Shown in pieces: positions 61,119-64,000 of a stretch of 64,000 nucleotides of DNA. Origin of the DNA: Klebsiella sp. WP3-W18-ESBL-02 (GTDB lineage Bacteria > Pseudomonadota > Gammaproteobacteria > Enterobacterales > Enterobacteriaceae); contig NZ_AP021972.1 in NCBI RefSeq assembly GCF_014168815.1, forward strand, positions 3,162,001-3,226,000. Reading direction: 5' to 3'. Positions within the stretch are counted from its first letter, which is position 1. Every line of letters begins with the position of its first letter. A program made the translations under genes and the position numbers. The notes under the pieces are model-generated. The model had not been told where the DNA came from, searched no databases, and saw only the letters and a program-made list of their open reading frames with translations.

Positions 61119-62456
61119 ATGTCGAGCGACGCTGATGCAAACAAAGTGGGCCTTATTCCGGTAACTCTGATGGTCTCCGGGAATATCATGGGCTCAGGGG
61201 TTTTTCTACTACCCGCTAACCTGGCAGCAACCGGCGGAATTGCTATCTATGGATGGCTTGTCACCATCATCGGCGCGCTAGCGCTGTCAATGGTATATGC
61301 CAAAATGTCGTCCCTGGACACCAGTCCCGGCGGTTCTTACGCCTATGCCCGCCGCTGCTTTGGGCCTTTTTTAGGTTACCAGACCAACATTCTGTACTGG
61401 CTTGCCTGCTGGGTGGGAAATATTGCCATGGTGGTGATTGGGGTGGGCTATCTGAGCTACTTCTTCCCCATTCTCAAAGACCCAATGGTGTTGACGGTCA
61501 CCTGTGTAGCAGTGCTCTGGATATTCGTTCTGCTCAATATCGTCGGGCCTAAAATGATCACCCGCGTGCAGGCCATTGCAACCGTGCTGGCGCTAATCCC
61601 TATCGTCGGCATTGCCCTCTTTGGCTGGTTCTGGTTTAAAGGGGAAACCTATATGTCTGCCTGGAACGTCAGTGGACTTAGCACCTTCGGAGCGATCCAA
61701 AGTACGCTCAGCGTAACGCTATGGTCCTTTATCGGCGTAGAAAGCGCTTCAGTCGCCGCTGGCGTGGTGAAAAACCCAAAACGTAACGTACCGATCGCCA
61801 CTATCGGTGGCGTACTGATTGCCGCCATCTGTTATGTGCTATCGACCAGCGCCATTATGGGCATGATCCCCAATGCCGCCCTGCGACTTTCCGCTTCTCC
61901 CTTCGGCGACGCCGCGCGCCTGGCGCTTGGCAACACCGCTGGGGCAATCGTCTCATTTTGTGCCGCAGCGGGTTGCCTTGGCTCCCTCGGCGGGTGGACA
62001 TTGCTGGCTGGTCAAACCGCAAAAGCAGCGGCCGATGATGGCCTGTTTCCCCCGATTTTCTCTCGCGTGAACCAGGCCGGCACGCCGGTGGCCGGATTAC
62101 TGATCGTGGGCGTGCTGATGACCCTTTTCCAGTTCAGCAGCATTTCGCCTAACGCGGCAAAAGAGTTTGGTCTGGTCTCTTCGGTCTCGGTCATTTTCAC
62201 CCTTGTGCCGTATCTGTATACCTGCGCAGCGCTGCTGCTGCTCGGTCACGGCCACTTTGGGAAAGCACGACCGCTGTACTTGTTCGTCACCTTTATCGCC
62301 TTTGTTTACTGTATCTGGGCCGTCGTGGGCTCCGGTGCAAAAGAGGTGATGTGGTCATTCGTCACCTTAATGGTTATTACTGCATTCTATGCGCTTAACT
62401 ATAACCGTATTCATAAAAATCCCTATCCGTTAGATGCGCCAACCGACAAGGCATAA
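61119..62456 (+). CDS. adiC: Arginine:agmatine antiporter AdiC
   Basis: 445 residues, 12 membrane segments, APC superfamily. GNIMGSGVFLLPANLA binds the substrate amino group; SVTLWSFIGVESASVAAG contains the gating Trp (W202 in E. coli) and the pH-sensing Glu208; GGWTLLAGQTAKAAADDGL contains Trp293. Exchanges external arginine for internal agmatine. AGGAG ribosome site, 116 bp after adiY. Confidence 0.96.
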   Translation: MSSDADANKVGLIPVTLMVSGNIMGSGVFLLPANLAATGGIAIYGWLVTIIGALALSMVYAKMSSLDTSPGGSYAYARRCFGPFLGYQTNILYWLACWVGNIAMVVIGVGYLSYFFPILKDPMVLTVTCVAVLWIFVLLNIVGPKMITRVQAIATVLALIPIVGIALFGWFWFKGETYMSAWNVSGLSTFGAIQSTLSVTLWSFIGVESASVAAGVVKNPKRNVPIATIGGVLIAAICYVLSTSAIMGMIPNAALRLSASPFGDAARLALGNTAGAIVSFCAAAGCLGSLGGWTLLAGQTAKAAADDGLFPPIFSRVNQAGTPVAGLLIVGVLMTLFQFSSISPNAAKEFGLVSSVSVIFTLVPYLYTCAALLLLGHGHFGKARPLYLFVTFIAFVYCIWAVVGSGAKEVMWSFVTLMVITAFYALNYNRIHKNPYPLDAPTDKA

Positions 62457-62510
62457 CGAGATAGAAGAGAAATTGACGACCTATTTTGTCTACAGAAAAT
62501 AGTAAGATGA

Positions 62511-62572
62511 GCGCCAAAAAATATCGCTAATGGCTATTTTTACGCATTCATGCCCCAGATTTTTTTTGGCGC
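62511..62572. repeat. Widely spaced inverted repeat between adiC and hdeB
   Basis: GCGCCAAAAAA (62511-62521) and TTTTTTGGCGC (62562-62572), perfect 11-bp arms 40 bp apart. Could form a long hairpin ending in T-rich sequence (adiC terminator) or a paired operator for hdeB. Confidence 0.5.
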
Positions 62573-62647
62573 GCTATTATCGCCCTGCCCGACATATCAA
62601 GTATTGTCGGTCACCGCAGCATCTCAATATTTATTATGGAGTCTATT

Positions 62648-62968
62648 ATGATCAACAGATTTAAACTATCCACTATCGGTATTATCGCTACGGCACTTCT
62701 GGCTACCGCTGGGGTTAACGCCGTGGCCAAAGAAGTGACGCCGAAAAATATGAACTGTCAAGAATTTACCGACCTCAACCCACAAACCATGGCACCCGTA
62801 GCCTTCTGGATGCTGAATCAAGATGTTGATTTTAAAGGCGGTGACTACGTTGACTTCAATGAAACCGAAACGACGGCGGTCCCCCTCACTCTTGAAATTT
62901 GTCAAAAACACCCACAGAGCACACTGAAAGATATTAAAGACACAGTAAAACAAGAACTAAAAAAATAA
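62648..62968 (+). CDS. hdeB: Periplasmic acid-stress chaperone HdeB
   Basis: 106 residues from the ATG at 62648, which has GGAG 7 nt upstream; an in-frame ATG four codons earlier lacks a ribosome site. Signal peptide ends at AGVNAVA. The mature part NMNCQEFTDLNPQTMAPVAF and WMLNQDVDFKGGDYV, with Cys in NCQEF and EICQKHP, match HdeB rather than HdeA. Works at milder acid pH than HdeA. Here it is 2.7 kb away from hdeA, with adiY-adiC between them. Confidence 0.92.
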   Translation: MINRFKLSTIGIIATALLATAGVNAVAKEVTPKNMNCQEFTDLNPQTMAPVAFWMLNQDVDFKGGDYVDFNETETTAVPLTLEICQKHPQSTLKDIKDTVKQELKK

Positions 62969-63420
62969 TCACCTTTTTATTATGAGATAACGAGGTATAG
63001 AACAACGAATGGCTCATATTATGAGAATATGAGCCGAAATTAAACATCGATGCTGCAGCGTGATCGCCTTGCGTAAAATTAATTATAATCGGCCCTGCCG
63101 CATAGAATAAAATATATTATCGCGAGAAAATATTATTAATATTTTCTTTCCCGCCAGATTAGGCACAGATATTCCTGTTGCCATTTAATATCAACTATCT
63201 TGTCTCAGCGCATCCATTATTTTAGTTAGGTTACGCCTTGCTCAAGATTTGACGATACCAACGTTGCTTGTCCCTCGCTCACGTCAAGGCAGTTAATCGT
63301 TTTGAAATGGATAGAAAAGTCTGTATACCGACACAGCTGATCATTTCGCTGCTGACAAAAGAAGAAGAGTTGATGAGGGGATAAAGCGAGAAACGTGATG
63401 GCAGCGATACCAACAGCCAA
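62969..63420. other. Intergenic region between hdeB and tRNA terminator
   Basis: About 450 bp without a supported gene. It holds the stem-loop at 63011-63035. Short frames near 63226-63420 have no ribosome site or recognisable family. Confidence 0.4.
63011..63035 (+). terminator. Stem-loop downstream of hdeB
   Basis: Perfect 10-bp stem GGCTCATATT / AATATGAGCC with loop ATGAG, 42 bp after the hdeB stop. No T-run, so terminator function is only likely by position. Confidence 0.45.
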
Positions 63421-63423
63421 AGC

Positions 63424-63455
63424 AAAAAGGGGTTACCTTTCGGTAACCCCTTTTC
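63424..63455 (-). terminator. Terminator of tRNA-Ser
   Basis: Stem AAAAGGGGTTACC / GGTAACCCCTTTT with a 4-nt loop; on the minus strand it ends in a T-run. It starts 5 bp after the tRNA CCA end. Confidence 0.9.
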
Positions 63456-63460
63456 TGATT

Positions 63461-63548
63461 TGGCGGAAGCGTAGAGATTCGAACTCTAGAACCCTTTCGG
63501 GTCGCCGGTTTTCAAGACCGGTGCCTTCAACCGCTCGGCCACGCTTCC
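63461..63548 (-). tRNA. serT: tRNA-Ser(UGA)
   Basis: 88-nt class II tRNA with encoded CCA. The acceptor stem is GGAAGCG / CGCTTCC, the anticodon loop reads CTTGAAA with anticodon TGA, the variable arm is GCGACCCGAAAGGGTTC-like, and GTTCGAATC is the T loop. Same as E. coli serT as I recall it. Own promoter and terminator are visible. Confidence 0.96.
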
Positions 63549-63558
63549 AATGAGGCGC

Positions 63559-63587
63559 ACTATAAACATCCCGAACGGACCTGTAAA
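63559..63587 (-). promoter_or_regulatory. Promoter of tRNA-Ser
   Basis: On the minus strand TTTACA (63582-63587) and TATAGT (63559-63564) with exact 17-bp spacing, followed by a GCGCC discriminator typical of stringently controlled stable-RNA promoters. Confidence 0.8.
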
Positions 63588-63692
63588 GCACCAAAACGTT
63601 CGTTTGCCTGAAAAACAGCCAAAAAGTTGTTATTCGTCTGAAAAAACAACAAAATGGCTAGTTTTAAAACGCTTTTCCCGCCCTCATCCTGC

Positions 63693-64000
63693 TTAATGTT
63701 TTTTGATAAACATATCTTTGGTGTAGTAGTACCCCAAGCGATCGGGGGTAAATCCCCCTACCCACGGTTTCACGAGGTGCGTACGCACGTAGTGATAGAC
63801 CGGGATTGCGGGGACATCGCGAGCCAGCAGATCTTCAGCCTTCTGGTAATCGCGAGCGCGCTGGGCGACATCCTGCGTTTTCGCCGCATCGCGCAGCGCC
63901 GCATCATAGTCCGGGTTACTGTATTTAGCGGTGTTCTCGCTGTCGCCGGTACGGAAGGTGTTCAGGAAGGTTGAAGCGTCGTCGTAGTCGGCAATCCACG
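63693..64000 (-). CDS. OppA-type peptide ABC transporter substrate-binding protein (C-terminal part)
   Basis: The last ~102 residues of a periplasmic solute-binding protein; the start lies beyond the window. DDASTFLNTFRTGDSENTAK, SNPDYDAALRDA, IPVYHYVRTHLVKPWVGGF and the ending KDMFIKKH are those of the OppA/MppA group of SBP_bac_5 proteins. Closest to OppA-like paralogs, but the identity (OppA, MppA or another) cannot be settled from this part. Expected to bind oligopeptides for an Opp-type importer. Confidence 0.85.
   Translation of the reverse strand, partial: WIADYDDASTFLNTFRTGDSENTAKYSNPDYDAALRDAAKTQDVAQRARDYQKAEDLLARDVPAIPVYHYVRTHLVKPWVGGFTPDRLGYYYTKDMFIKKH

Noticed and set aside
63226..63420. 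Possible phage or integrase remnant next to the tRNA-Ser gene
   Set aside because: tRNA-Ser genes are common attachment sites, so I looked for a duplicated tRNA 3' end or integrase fragment downstream and saw neither; the short frames there resemble nothing I know.

Overview
The window looks like enteric chromosomal DNA from a Citrobacter-like member of the Enterobacteriaceae. The species cannot be fixed from the sequence. Reasons: an IS5 copy nearly identical in protein to the E. coli element, an enteric-type aryl polyene cluster, a dha (anaerobic glycerol) regulon in the order known from Citrobacter freundii and Klebsiella, and E. coli-like AnsP, DsbG, AdiA, AdiY, AdiC, GadE and Hde proteins, plus a tRNA-Ser(UGA). 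Gene identities are from recalled family knowledge and visible motifs; no database search was run.

Layout. 1-6.6 kb: an oxidoreductase locus with an old-yellow-enzyme reductase (cut by the window edge), a 3-ketosteroid-dehydrogenase-like flavoprotein, an AraC regulator, and a 926-residue fusion carrying 2Fe-2S ferredoxin, FAD/NAD reductase, FCD ligand-binding and cytochrome P450 parts in one chain. 7.2-9.9 kb: a small lipoprotein gene split by an IS5 with TTAG target duplications, followed by an IS630-family element. 9.95-25.25 kb: an aryl polyene (APE) operon, all on the plus strand with mostly overlapping genes; a REP pair lies inside the 5' end of its DUF3261 lipoprotein gene. 25.4-31.6 kb: dsbG, ansP, an unknown membrane protein, an exported lectin-like protein, and an ArsR regulator paired with a second old yellow enzyme.

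31.7-47.8 kb: the dha regulon. DhaD makes dihydroxyacetone, which is phosphorylated by both a PTS-type kinase (DhaKLM) and an ATP-type single-chain kinase. DhaBCE (B12-dependent, repaired by DhaF/DhaG, with cobalamin supplied by a PduO-type adenosyltransferase) makes 3-hydroxypropionaldehyde, which DhaT reduces to 1,3-propanediol. DhaR is the regulator. Five copies of a GTTYCA-N4-GAAAC-like inverted repeat occur in the two divergent control regions and are good DhaR operator candidates.

47.9-55.4 kb: an A+T-rich accessory stretch with small unknown genes, a DUF1275 membrane protein, a cyclopropane-fatty-acid-synthase paralog with a LysR regulator, and an AIDA-type autotransporter. 55.8-63.0 kb: a compact acid-resistance island that mixes the arginine system (adiA, adiY, adiC) with gadE, hdeD, hdeA and hdeB, which sit at separate loci in E. 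coli K-12. 63.4-64 kb: tRNA-Ser(UGA) and the C-terminal part of an OppA-type peptide-binding protein.
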